From NCBI GenBank assembly GCA_022749755.1, contig CM040444.1:5831009-5895008 (forward strand): a stretch of 64,000 bases of DNA, written 5' to 3'. Position 1 is the stretch's first letter. Each line of letters begins with the position of its first letter. Positions 52,354 to 63,843 of the stretch are shown here, piece by piece. The position numbers and the translations under genes are program-made. The notes below the pieces were generated by a model. The model had not been told where the DNA came from. It did no database searches and worked only from the letters and a program-made list of their open reading frames with translations. Source of the DNA: Azadirachta indica. Lineage: Eukaryota; Streptophyta; Magnoliopsida; Sapindales; Meliaceae.

Positions 52354-52385
52354 CTGCTCGATTGAGCGTAGACTATATATATTTC

Positions 52386-52659
52386 AACAAATGTATTATC
52401 GATGACACGTAACTGTTCTGAAGTCTATCGAAAATAAATTAATTACGATAATGAAAATACAGTCACCAATACATAATTCTAGTTATAAAATGTTATATTA
52501 TCAATTTGTCATATCAATTGTAAATAATGAATTAATCATCATAAACAATGTCTTGATGTCATATAAAATGTTAAAAAGACATTTATTTTGAGGATGGAAT
52601 ATAATCCTAAATATTTAGTTGTTTTCTCAAAACAATATTACTAATTAACTATTGCATTA
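52386..52659 (+). repeat. R3 repeat, left part, cut by LINE
   Basis: Matches 55320-55620 and 63380-63560 ('ttattatcgatgacacgtaa', 'aattctagttataaaatgtt', 'acatttattttgaggatgga'). It continues after the LINE at 54130. No gene is seen. Confidence 0.75.
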
Positions 52660-54129
52660 AGAGTGCAAGGGCCGGTCTCAGATGTTATTTGCAACGGTTC
52701 ATGCCAAATTCCATGTCAAGTCCTGAATTTCTTCCCCCAGATTGACGCTGAAATTTCGGATATTTATTTTCCCAAGTGTCCTTCTTCCGATAGCCTTGTT
52801 TGGGTCAATTCTAGAAGTGGTGCTTTGACTCTGGCGCAGAGTTATACTTCAATTCGACGCTGAAGAGTTCTCATCCGTGGTTTTTGCGGATTTGGCGAAA
52901 TTTTATCCCTCCTAAATACTCTTTGATGGTTTGGCGAATGTTGCATAATAGGTTATCGACGGATGATAATCTCCAGATGAGAGGGATTCAGATTATTTCT
53001 ATTTGCACTCTTTGTCCGAGTTATTGCTGTGCCGAGAATACTAATCATCTCTTTGCCGGTTATTGTTTTGCTACTTCTTTTTGGCAATGGTTGATTAATC
53101 CCTTTCGCACTTCTCTTCCTTCTGTGAACCCAGCTTTTGATTTGTGTGATGCCATTATGTGCAAATGCTTTAGTCCTCAATTTATTCCTCGACTTTACAA
53201 TCTTTGGATCAGGGCAGCTTACTACATGTTTTAAACTATATAGAAAGCTCGTAATAGATTAAGGTGGAAGAATGTTCTTCCTTTAGTTTGCTCAATCATG
53301 TCAGATTATGAATCTCACATTGGATTGTTTGCTGCCTTTGTGGTTTGTTCAGTTTGGTCGAGATAGAGACACTCTTTCTGCTCTTGATATTCCTTTCTCG
53401 CTTGGGAAGGCTCCTAGGGTGGTAACTTTGTTTTGGCTTCCTCCTCTGCTAGATTGGGTTAAGGCGAATTCGGGATGGTCTTTCCAAAGGCAATCTTGGT
53501 GTTGCTGCCTGCGGGGCTTCACTCAGGGATGATCGTGGTTCCTTCACGAGGGGCTTTGGCTTATCCCTTGGCTGTAATACGGCTTACTTTGCTGAGTTAC
53601 TGGTTGCCATCCTAGTTGTTGAGAAGGCTTCTACAAATGGTTGGACAAACCTTTGGCTAAAGTGAGACTCTTTGCATGTCGTTCAGCTGTCCCGAAATCC
53701 CAGATTGCTTCCTCCTTGGCGGCTGCAGAATCGCTGGCTCAACAGCCTCACTTCTATTTCTGGAATTAATTTTCGGATTACTCATACTTTCCGGAAAAAC
53801 AATATGGCTGCGGATGCTTTGGCTAATGAAGGCCTCGCTCCTCTTACACTTGGTGGGACACACCTCCGATTACGGTTCAACGTCACCTCACTCAAGATGC
53901 TAATGGTTCTCCTCGTTATAGGTTTTGCTACTCTTCGGCTTTGTTGCTTTGTTATTAAACGTTGCATTGTTTTTTTTTAATTTCTTCAGCTGTTGTTTCT
54001 TCTAACTTTATGGCTTTGAAGAAGGGTAAGGCTCATCATGTCTCCCCGATTGTATTCTTTCCTCCTCTTTCTTTTAATCAATTGGCCTTGCTAGTCAAAG
54101 TTTATTATAAAAAAAAAAAAAAAAAAAAA
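52660..54129 (+). mobile_element. 5'-truncated LINE (L1-like) with poly-A tail
   Basis: Flanked by aactattgcatta (52647-52659) and aactattgtatta (54128-54140), a 13-bp target duplication with one change. It ends in about 21 A residues. Coding remnants on the plus strand are a zinc-binding reverse-transcriptase-associated region (WRNFIPPKYSLMVWRMLHNR, CTLC, NHLF) at 52884-53130 and an RNase H region (about 53460-53850). The RNase H part has AYFAELLVAIL, TNLWLK with a stop, and NMAADALANEGL. The reverse transcriptase and endonuclease are absent by 5' truncation, and several stops and frame changes are present. Confidence 0.85.
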
Positions 54130-56182
54130 CTATTGTATTAGTAAATAATGAATTAACAATTGAAAATTTTTCACAACAATATATAATTAATTTAATTAAT
54201 TTCAATAGATAAATTATAATTACAAGTAATTTTTTTTTAATCATAAAAAAAATTTTATCAATTCATTAAAGCAATCGATAAAAAAATAGTAAAAAATAAT
54301 ACCTCTTACATGTAATAGTAAAAAAACATACAACAATACATAATTAATTCTATAACTTCTAAGAACATCAAATGCCATCAAAAGCACCAACCGAATCTCT
54401 ATCATCACATGTATTTGAATCTGATATGATGAAAAGAATTTGCATAAAAATATAAGAAATAAAACAAATTAAAATTCATATAGAAAAAAGTAAATACTTA
54501 AAAATTGGAAATAATTGTAAAATAATTGAGTAAATGGATCTATATACAGCATTATTATTGAAAGAGAATAACAGTCAACTTTGTAATATAAGCAGAAACT
54601 GATAACAATAGTAACCTAGAATAATTCAATGGTAAAGATTTCCAAGCATACATATCCATATAAATAGAATAATAAACTCATACAGCTAATAAATGTTGAA
54701 AATAATAATAACAACAAAAAAAAAATTGATTGTACTACATCGCAATCAATAATTAACTGTCAAATTTCTAACTCTGTACAAAATCACACACTTATAGTAG
54801 AGAATTTTAAACAGGGAAGAAGAATAAAATGAAAAGAAAACTTTGTAACAATTCCATAAAAATATGAAACTAATTTTCCTATTTTGTAGTCAAAAATTGT
54901 AGTCTTTTTCTAGGTCAAAAAAAAGAAAGTAAAAATATTCATATGTTACATGTAATGATATATAAATACATTATTAGCACTAAGACTTATAAACTATTAT
55001 TTTGATGATAAAAAATATTGATATTCTTTACTAATGAAAATTTTCTTGTACTTTTCACTACGAAAAGAAAATGTCTTTTCGACTATGCAATCCAGTCATA
55101 AAAATTGAAATTGTGTCAAAAAAAATATATTTTTGATTGCTGGCAATTGTAAATGGTGGTTGTAAAAGAGTTAGTTAGAAATGATCTATTTTTTCGAACT
55201 ATCATAAAATCTGATTAGTTTTAATACCTTTATGCCATTAGAAACTGAAGAAACTTTCATCGAAAATGTACTTTATCAGGTGGTTGAAATTCACAACCTA
55301 TCCACCAAATGATGTAATAAAAATAAATTTATTATCGATGACATGTAACTATTATAAAGTCCATCAGAAATAGACTAATTGCGAGGATGAAAATATATAG
55401 TCACAAATACATAATTTTAGTCATAAAATTTTATATTATCAAGTTATATTATCAATTTGTGATACCAACTTGTAAGTAATAATGAATTAATCATCATAAA
55501 TGATGTCCTCTAATATTATGTAAATGTTGAAAATACATTTATTTTGAGGATAGAATAAAATTGCAAATATGTAGTTGTTTTCCCGAAACCATAAGTTACT
55601 AATTAACTATTGTTACTAGTAGTGAACTAACAATTGAAAATTTTTTTCACAATAATTTTTACAAAATAAATTAATTTCAATAGCTAAGTTCTAATTATAA
55701 GTAATTTTTTACATCATAAAAAATAAATTCTGTCAATTCATTGAAGTAATTGAAAAATTAAATAGTAAAAAATAATTCCCGTTATATGTAATGAAAAAGA
55801 AGCTGACAGCAGTATATCATTAATTTTACAACTTCTAAGACCATCAAATGTAAGCAAAAGCACCAGTCAAATCTCCATCACCATGTGTATTTGAATCTGA
55901 TCTAGTGATAAGATTTTGCATAAAAATAATACACATAAAACAAATTCAAATTCAAATAGAAAAAGGTAAATAATTAAAAATTAGAAATAAAATAGTTGTA
56001 AAATAATTGAGTAAATGGATCATACAACATTATTATTGAAAGAGAATCATAGTCAACCCAGTAATATGAGCCATAAATAATAACAATAATGACCCAAAAT
56101 AATTTAAAGGTAATGATATCCATGCTTGCATATCCATAAAAATAGAATAATAAACTTATACAGCTGATAAATGTAGAGAATA

Positions 56183-56219
<37 letters not shown>

Positions 56220-56460
56220 TAATTGTACTATATTGCGATCAATAATTAAATGTCATATTTCTAAACCTCTTGCGAACTCACACACGTATAGTAGAGAATT
56301 TTAAACAAGGAGAAGAATAAAATAAAAAGAAAACTTCATACCAGTTTCATTAAAAATATGAAAGTAATTTTCTTGTTTGGTAGTCAATGATCGTGGTCTT
56401 TTTGTAGGCCGAAAAAGAAAGCATAAACATCCATACATTGCATGTGATTATATATGCACA
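54130..56460 (+). repeat. R3 repeat, two tandem copies with about 1.48-kb period
   Basis: The segment with 'atcaaatgccatcaaaagca' (54367) recurs at 55843 ('atcaaatgtaagcaaaagca'), giving a period of about 1476 bases. Shared blocks include 'gtatttgaatctgat', 'attattattgaaagagaat' and 'tccataaaaatagaataata'. A (TAA)n run lies at 56188-56219. A CACTA-like phrase (cactacgaaaag, 55058) lies between the copies. No gene is supported. Confidence 0.75.
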
Positions 56461-57333
56461 TAAAAAGTTTGGAAATGATTCTCTCTTTCCTTTTATGATA
56501 TTAATTATAGTTGCTGATTTGACAAATGTAGCAACCTTAGTCTCGTAATGTGCTTTCACCAATGCTCTTAATCCAAATTGAGTAGCCAAATATGCAGAAG
56601 TCAGAAACATATATTTGTTCAAAAGAATAACCAAATTAAACAGAAAGATAATTTATGCTTTATGAGCATAATCCTCAAACAAGTATTGGGAACAACCATT
56701 TTTCTCTTTGATCACTTGTCAGCCTGTAAAATAATACCAGTGAGAGGAAAGTTGGCTTGCTAGTGAAAACGCTCTCATGCTTAAGTCAGGGAATGTTTAC
56801 TTTTTTAAGAGAAAAAGTTTGTATGACAGAATTTTTTGGGAGAGTTTTTGTTCGATTAGAAGTCTGATACCTATCTCCTTTAATTGCCAGCATTTTTTAA
56901 TTTAGCAAATTTTTGGACAATAATCATCTATGGCGAGAGTTTTATGGGAGATGGAATACTGGCTGGTTATCCACGAAGTTGTAGTTTCTTCGCAGTGCTT
57001 CTAGTCCATTGTTATTTCCTTTATCCGACCTGGACTATCTCTTACCCTATCCCATTTCTCAGAATAGAATGATTCAAGTACCCTGGCCTTGAACGTGATT
57101 CACCTCGGGTATATTCCTTCACCTGATCTCAGACAGATTACATCCTGATCTCATACAATCAGGTCTCAAACATTTTCCCCGAAAAATAATACACATATAG
57201 GCATTCGCTGTTATGACAAAGGAACATTAAACGAGAAGTTGCCTCGAAAAAAACAATAACAAACAAAAAATGAAGAAGGAACAAAAGGCATTCTAAAAAG
57301 ATTGCCAAAAAATAATCTTGTGGTGGTCTTTTA
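56460..57333. other. Unique-looking sequence, possible exon remnants
   Basis: The minus-strand frame at about 56480-56634 reads NKYMFLTSAYLATQFGLRAL and KAHYETKVATFVKSAT, protein-like but not recognised. It lies on the 3' side of the fructokinase remnant. The rest of the stretch shows no supported gene. Confidence 0.25.
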
Positions 57334-58045
57334 TCATTTCTTATTTAATAGGTTTCGATCAGAAGCTAAGTAATGAAGTATACTCCTAACAAATGCATCA
57401 CCACCACCAGTTATGTCAACAGCTTTAGTTTTAATAATCAGAGGACTCCCTTTAAATTCTTGTACATTTGATGCCAATCTCCTTATAACAAATTGATAAT
57501 TTTTTATCTCAACCATTAGAATTAGATGTTTCAATTCATGCAAACTCAATGTACGCTCCTAAGCAGCCTCTTCTAATGGCCATAGTGCCAATGTCAACTT
57601 TGGATCATAAGAAAGGATGCTACCATATCGTTTGGCCATATTTATACCAGTCAGATTAGATGATCTACATGGTTCTACAATTAAACTCATAGAACCATAG
57701 TGGAAGACGTTGGCTTAAAGTAAAATATAATTTGAAAATTAAAAATCTTCAAAGGCATAGAATATAATCTAAAAGCAACAAATAGACAATATATTTCTTA
57801 ATTAAAGAAGAAAGAGAGCCAAGGACATATCAAGGTCTAATTCTCAAAGAAGCATATAGGCACTTGATGATGAGAAAACAATAGTTCACATTAACCATTG
57901 CCTATAAGTGTAAAAGCCCAAGGCGATCCTTGCAGTGGAATCGTATTGCATGCTAGAGGTGTCAACATTGTTTTGTGTAGAATGTCAACCAACATATAAC
58001 CAAATTCATCATCATCAAACTCTGGTACAGATGAGAGAATTTTGA
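57334..58045 (-). pseudogene. Fructokinase-like (pfkB family) pseudogene
   Basis: The parent enzyme phosphorylates fructose with ATP. Three exon remnants are in order on the minus strand. The first (58045-57900) is FDDDEFGYMLVDIL followed, after a one-base loss, by NNVDTSSMQYDSTARIALGF. The second (about 57712-57558) is [20 protein letters not shown] and [18 protein letters not shown], then a stop. The third (57549-57334) ends with KAVDITGGGDAFVRSILHYL, where the pfkB signature normally reads GAGD. The N-terminal substrate-binding exon and the C-terminus are missing. Frame breaks, a stop and missing exons make it a pseudogene. Confidence 0.8.
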
Positions 58046-58079
58046 TCTTTGCTGAGTAAGTAGAAGCAGGATACAATTG

Positions 58080-59050
58080 CTACCAAAATAGTTTACAACA
58101 TAGACAAAAGCAGAGGAACGATTTTATGCAATGGAAGTAGAGAATTGGGACTAACAAAATGCCATATTACACAAAAGTTCCATCTTTCTTTTAGTTAAAT
58201 CTGACAGTAACTGAAGTAATACAAATGGTGAATAATGAATTGAGGCTACAAGAACATACATAGAATTATACAACGCTATGTCTACTTTAGTTATTTGCAA
58301 TGATCAAATAAAAAATGTCTCCTTAATATATTAATAATCTTGCAATACTCGTACAAACGAAAATCACAACCGGCAGATAAGTCTTCACACAAATCTCTCT
58401 CAAATTATGGCGCCTCTTGAGCATGTAACATGATTGAAAGTGAGTTCAAATCTATTAAAGCTCTATATAAAGGTTATCATAATTAGCCTTCAAATCGTCT
58501 ATTACACTCTTATACTCTTTATGAACTTTCTCATATATCCTATCACGGAAAATATTTATAAAATAAAATCATGTCATACAATTATGAAAGTGTGACAACT
58601 TGTCATTTTAATGGAGGGAATGTAGAGTCACACGTTTTCTTTGATTTGACTTAGTATGTTGTTGTTGAGTTCTCCTAGTCTTTAGGCATTTGGTCAGTTT
58701 GATTTTACTGTTGCAATATGTGGTATAATTTGCCAAGTTTAGAGGAATCAAATTTGCTACTACGCATTCAGATTTGTTGTTGTAAGAAATCACAGTATAA
58801 AAATTTATTTATTTATTTTTTCTAAAATATTCATACAATGAAATCAAAGAAGAAAATAAAAAGAATAAAATATAAATTTATTGTAAAAACTATTTAAGAA
58901 TACGATGTTTTACAAAAGCCAATTATGAATAAGATTTTTTGATAAAGTTTTGTAATCTTAAAACATATTATTCAATAATAATTCTAAAAAAATAAATAAT
59001 TTTTACATTACATTTTACGGAAACTATACATATACATATGTATATATATG
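58080..59050. other. No gene recognised
   Basis: AT-rich sequence with a few short open frames (for example 58608-58793 minus) that lack family resemblance. It lies on the 5' side of the fructokinase remnant and may include former intron sequence. A (TA)n-rich stretch lies at 59030-59085. Confidence 0.4.
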
Positions 59051-59129
59051 TACACATATATAAATATATATCTATATATATAATGTTGTACAGATATCAA
59101 TAGTATTGTGCACTTATTAATTAACATGC

Positions 59130-59410
59130 ATTAAAAAGGAGAGTGATCTATAGGCTAATAAGTTTTTGATATCTAATAAGAGAAAAGATCAAGAGAAACT
59201 ATTAATAACATTAACTGAACACTGATAACACAATCACATTATTGATTTTGAAATAGCTATTAAGCATGAACGTGGATATATGCTAATAATATTTAATTTA
59301 TTATTCATTATTATTGATTGAAAACAAAGTAAACATATAGCTAGCTAGGTATTCAAAGTTGAGTTCTCCGTAGCTCTTATTTTGTAAGTAGGTAGGATAA
59401 GGATGGTAGC
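59130..59410 (-). pseudogene. Ghost protease locus: 3' flank and 3' UTR only
   Basis: Matches the downstream regions of P1, P2 and P5 in order ('ggagagtgatctataggcta', 'agcatgaacgtggatatatg', 'aacatatagctagctaggta', 'ttgtaagtaggtaggataag'). The similarity ends about where the stop codon should be. The next bases belong to the 5' UTR of the family, so the gene body of about 1.4 kb is gone. Confidence 0.75.
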
Positions 59411-59585
59411 ATTTTTTGAGGGAATAATTGAAGATTTTGATGTGAAGGAGGACATGGGTATCCCAATTAAGTTATTTATACTACCTAGACTCAGCGTAGC
59501 CTGTATATATTTCAACTTATTGTATTAATTAATTATATATATTATAGTTTGAATAATAATTGTGCTAATTCCTACTGAAGACCAA
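59411..59585 (-). promoter_or_regulatory. Ghost protease locus: promoter and 5' UTR
   Basis: Carries the family's 5' UTR block ('attgaagattttgatgtgaa', 'ggacatgggtatcc') and the TATA box TATAAATA (59473-59480). Upstream sequence ('gcctgtatatatttcaactt', 'gaataataattgtgctaatt') matches that before P1 and P2. It faces the 3' UTR directly, with no coding sequence between. Confidence 0.75.
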
Positions 59586-60780
59586 TGAGTGATCAATATG
59601 ATAAATGTGGAGGATACTAATAATAATAATAACAACAACAATAGCAACAAATGTACTACATTGCAATCAATAATTAAATGTCAAATTTTTGAACTTGTAC
59701 AAAGTCACACCAATAATAGAGAATTTTAAGCAAGGGAGAAGAATAAAGGGAATAAAAACACTTATTATCAATTGCGAAGAAAATATAAAAGTAGCTTTTC
59801 TATTTTGTAGTCAGTAATTGCGGTTTTTTGTAGGCCTAAAACCAAAGCAAAAACTGTTCATGCATTACATGTGATGATATAGTAAAAGAATTTTGACAAT
59901 TTAAAAACAATCCAACTACTAACGCGAAACAATTCAAATTCTTCTAAAGTGCAATACAATGAATTCAACCACAACTCAATAATCTATAAATAACTTACCA
60001 CTAAATACATTCAAATTTGTGTGAGAAATATTTGTAACAGTACAAATACATAAATTGAGTAAGAGGGCTAAGAAAGATAGCTACTTAATTAAATAATTAG
60101 GCTAGTGTCTTTAATTTCACACGTTAGCTTGAGAGTTCGGCTCACATAAAAATAATTAAAAAAACACTAATAGCACTGTATTATAATTAATAATTAAATG
60201 TCAAATTTTTAAACCTTGTACAAAGTCATACCGATAATAGAAAATTTTAGATGAGGGAGAAGAATAAACGGATAAAGAATACTTATTAGCAATTTCGTAA
60301 AAACATAAAAATAAATTTCTATTTCGTAGTCAATAATTGCAGCTTTTTTGTAGGCCTAAATAGAAAGCAAAAAATATTGGTACATTAAATGTGATGATAT
60401 ATGTACACGTTGTTATTGAAAGAATCTTGATAATTTTAAAAACAATCCAACTACTAAACCAAGCAATTCAAATTCTTCTAAAGTGCAATAAATTGAATTC
60501 AACACACAAGTGACTGATCAATATATAACTTTGCACTAAATACGTCTGTTAAGTGAAAGATTATTGAGTAATAGTGTAAATTCTCTATATGTAATAGAGA
60601 AATACTATTATTTTTAGTCAATTCAAATAAGAAAAAGAACGAGATCCATCCTAATTAAGAATAATAAGAATTAAATTAACATACTAAGTGCGATAGTATA
60701 AATTGAGAAAATAAAAAATGAAAAACTTTGTGAACTAGTTAAATTTTAAAATTGTCCTTCATCAAATTCTCTCTCTCTCT
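59586..60780 (+). repeat. R3-related repeats
   Basis: Two diverged R3 pieces ('tgcaatcaataattaaatgt' at 59662 and a related form at 60185) with the shared phrases 'gagaattttaagcaagggag' and 'ttgtaggcctaaa'. A CT run lies at 60766-60793. No gene is supported. Confidence 0.6.
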
Positions 60781-60855
60781 CTCTCTCTCTCTTAAAGAAA
60801 ACTCACCCTTGAGTTTTGTGTAGCAAATATAACTTTAGTGCAATAATAAATTATC

Positions 60856-61125
60856 TTATGATTTAAAGAAGTTACGCTTTTCAGTAGGCTTCCTTGCAAC
60901 TCGAAAGTACTCAATTTTTATCCTTTTCTTACATTTCTTAGCAACCTTGCATGTCCTTGTAAACAAACTACTTTGGGGCTTTTCATAACTCTTTCCAAAA
61001 TCTTGCATTATGTGTCGCCAACTAGATTTGTCTTTACATTCAAATCTTCCTTGAGGATACCTTTTCGTCTTTGATATGAATAGGTAGAAACATGTCAATA
61101 AAAGGTGTGTTATCATCGACTTCAA
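60856..61125 (-). CDS. Unidentified basic 89-residue open frame
   Basis: Begins ATG and ends TGA or an equivalent stop at 60856. It has a hydrophobic N-terminus (MITHLLLTCFYLFI) and a Lys/Arg-rich C-terminus (KVAKKCKKRIKIEYFRVARK). The bases upstream (61130-61245) also read as protein-like in other frames (VLTKDVLEKTNEDVPKIVQE), so it may be a broken exon of a larger transposon or gene frame. No family was recognised, and coding status is doubtful. Confidence 0.25.
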   Translation of the reverse strand: MKSMITHLLLTCFYLFISKTKRYPQGRFECKDKSSWRHIMQDFGKSYEKPQSSLFTRTCKVAKKCKKRIKIEYFRVARKPTEKRNFFKS

Positions 61126-61255
61126 TTTCTTTCAATGCTAAATTACATTATAAATTTTCAAATTAAGATCAAACGAGACATCTTCTTGTACAATTTTGGG
61201 CACATCTTCATTTGTTTTTTCAAGCACATCTTTGGTCAATACCTTAAGGCTCATA

Positions 61256-61550
61256 AACTATTGTTTTGATGATAATTAATTTTGACATCCTTCGCTAACC
61301 AACTTCTTCTTGTAGTATTCACTACAATTAAAAAAAAAAAAAGGTATTTTATTGATTGTGCAATCTAGTCGTAACAATTGAAATTCTATCTAATATTTCA
61401 ATTTTTGGTTGCTGATAATCATCAATAGTGTTGTAGATGAGCTAGTTAGAAATGCGTTATTTTGGTGAACCATTAGAAACATGATTAGTTCAATGCCTTT
61501 ATGCCATAAAAAATTGAAGAAACTTTCATAAAAAATGTAGCTTGCAGGAT
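61256..61550 (+). repeat. R3-related piece with CACTA-like hairpin
   Basis: Resembles 54990-55290 ('aactattgttttgatgataa', 'gtgcaatctagtcgtaac'). At 61312-61328 the phrase TTGTAGTATTCACTACAA is a small palindrome that looks like two CACTA-type ends abutting. The solo LTR interrupts the repeat at 61556. Confidence 0.5.
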
Positions 61551-61555
61551 GATAT

Positions 61556-63296
61556 TGTAGTACTCAATTTTTTTTTAATTAATGCATATATACAGAAATT
61601 AAAATAATAATGATAATAAGAATAAGAATGTTTGTTTGGAGTAGATTATTTGATTATGGATGGATGAGTCTATATTTTACAAGGAAAGGATTAATGAGTA
61701 ATAAAATTTTAAATTATGGGTAAAAAGGTGGAAAATGTAGAATTCAAGAGTTTGAATAGAAATTGAAAGTCAAAATATTTCTTCTCAGTTTGCTTAATCG
61801 GTGGAATAAAGAAATGAACTAAATGAATGAAAGAAAAAAAAAAAAAAAAGGAGAGAATGAAAGGAAAAAAAGGCCATGTGGCAATGTTTTGGCACAATAA
61901 GGGAAAACTAAATGTTGGGTGGGAAGGAAAGGTGAGACGGCACGTGTTTGATATAAATTCGAGCTTTGCTATTGTTTATTAGAAAAGAAAAATTGAAAGC
62001 CAAAGACAGAACCCGAGAGAGAGAGAGGAAAATAAAGAAATAAGGTTTGGTTTGAATTTATATTCTGAGATGATTGATTTTGGTTTTGTAAATTAGTAAA
62101 TTATATGTTTTAATTGTATAATATTAAATTATTAGTATATAAATATATGTTTAAAAAATATATATATATATATACACACATTTTAGGTAAGTAAATTTGA
62201 ATTTTTGGATTATCATTCTTAATTATTTGTTAAATTGGTATTAGGAGGTAATTGAAAGGAGAAGGACAAACCAATAGAGGCATAAAATTGTCACACATTT
62301 GTCAGGTATGTATTTATAAGTATTTGGTTGATTTTAGTTTTAAAACTGAAAAGTAGGTGTTTTATTACAGTTAATGTTTTGATAAATACGTATAAAATTC
62401 CTGAATCACTATGTGTTGATTCAATTAATTGTTTTTAGAATCGGATTTAAATAATAATTTTTATAAGAATGCTAAATTTTCAAACACAGTAAAAAAATTG
62501 TATCAACACGCATTGTATTTTTTATAAATGTATGATTTGTATAAAAATATTGTGAATATATTTGATAAATGAAAATGTGATGGCCATGGTTGTTGTTGTG
62601 ATGTGACATTAGTGTTTGAGGTGACGGTTCCTTGGAATAATGCCTTTAAAGTACGTTTTTATTGTGATGGCGATCCGTAGGAATAATGCCCTTAAAGTAC
62701 GTATGGCCAATTTTTGGGGCGGCCGTCCTTCGGAATAATGCCCATAAAATACGCAACCACAAAATTTATGAATTTTTTTTTTTTATATAATAGAATTAAT
62801 ATGTTTTATGTTATTTGTATGAATATGGGAATTGAAATTTTGATTTGATATCTTAGTACACTCTTTGTTGGAAATTAAAAATATTTTCATGTTCAAATTT
62901 GTTTATTACAAATTTTAAAACTGTTTTTGTATATAAATGTTTAGTGGGCATTAACTCATCCCTACTTTTCAGGTTTAGGTGATGCAAGATATTCTTGTAA
63001 ATAGAAGACGAAGGGGTACTTCAGGACAAAAAATGTGCTACTTTTGAAACTATATACAATTATAAGAGTAGAATCTTACAAAGTATAGGTTTGATGTAAT
63101 TTCTATGCTTGTACTTGAATTTTAGAAGTCATGGAGCTGATTATATTTTGTTAAGTAATGAAAAGAAGCAGTTGGTGTTTAATTTTATTGGAAGTGTTTA
63201 GAGTGAAATTTTAAAGTTCACAGGATTACATATATGATGTACATTATATTATAGTGAAAATTTTGTTAAAATTTCTTAAAATTAGGAGATGTTACA
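61556..63296 (+). mobile_element. Solo LTR, 1.74 kb, probably Ty3/gypsy
   Basis: Begins TGTAGTACTC and ends GATGTTACA. GATAT is repeated immediately on both sides (61551-61555 and 63297-63301), the 5-bp duplication made by an LTR retrotransposon. A single LTR with intact duplication implies recombination between the two original LTRs. Inside are GAGAGAGAGA (about 62016), a threefold 'ggaataatgccc-taaagtacg' repeat (62630-62755) and a 'ggcattaactcatccctact' stretch often seen in plant gypsy LTRs. Short open frames inside are not genes. Confidence 0.8.
62634..62755 (+). repeat. Threefold short repeat inside the solo LTR
   Basis: The phrase 'ggaataatgccctta' plus 'aagtacg' occurs three times at intervals of about 55 bases (62634, 62681 and 62736). 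It is GC-richer than the rest of the LTR. Confidence 0.7.
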
Positions 63297-63301
63297 GATA
63301 T

Positions 63302-63787
63302 AGAATCACAACAAAACTTATTTGTTACTGATTATTATGGTAGAAAATATTTTATTTTCGACTAAATGAAGTAATTTAAATAAATATATTATTTATGACA
63401 TATAAATATTGTAAAGTCCATCAAAAATAGATTAATTGTGACAATGAAAATACAGTCACAAATACATAATTCTAGCTACAAAATGTTATATTATCAATTT
63501 GTGATACGAATCATAAATAATGAATTAATTGTTATAAACAATGCCTTGATATAAATGTTGAAAATAAATATAGAAAAAAAGTGAATAATTAAAAATTAGA
63601 AATAGTTTTGTAAAATAATTGAGTAAACGAAACATACAACATTATTATTGAAAGAGAACAATAGTCAACCTTGTAATATGAGCCAAAAATAATAACAATA
63701 TAACCCATAATAATTCAAAGGTAACAATTTCCATGCATGCATATCCATAAAAATAGAATAATAAGCTCATACAGCTGATAAATGTGC

Positions 63788-63843
<56 letters not shown>

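Noticed and set aside
53672..53980. Two overlapping plus-strand frames and a minus frame as separate genes
   Set aside because: Only one frame has the RNase H signature; the others are shadows of the LINE remnant.
56188..56220. Possible CRISPR-like or regulatory array at (TAA)n runs here and at 63788-63842
   Set aside because: They are simple microsatellites without spacers, inside R3 copies.
61709..61897. 62-codon minus-strand frame
   Set aside because: Phe-rich translation of an A-rich stretch within the solo LTR.
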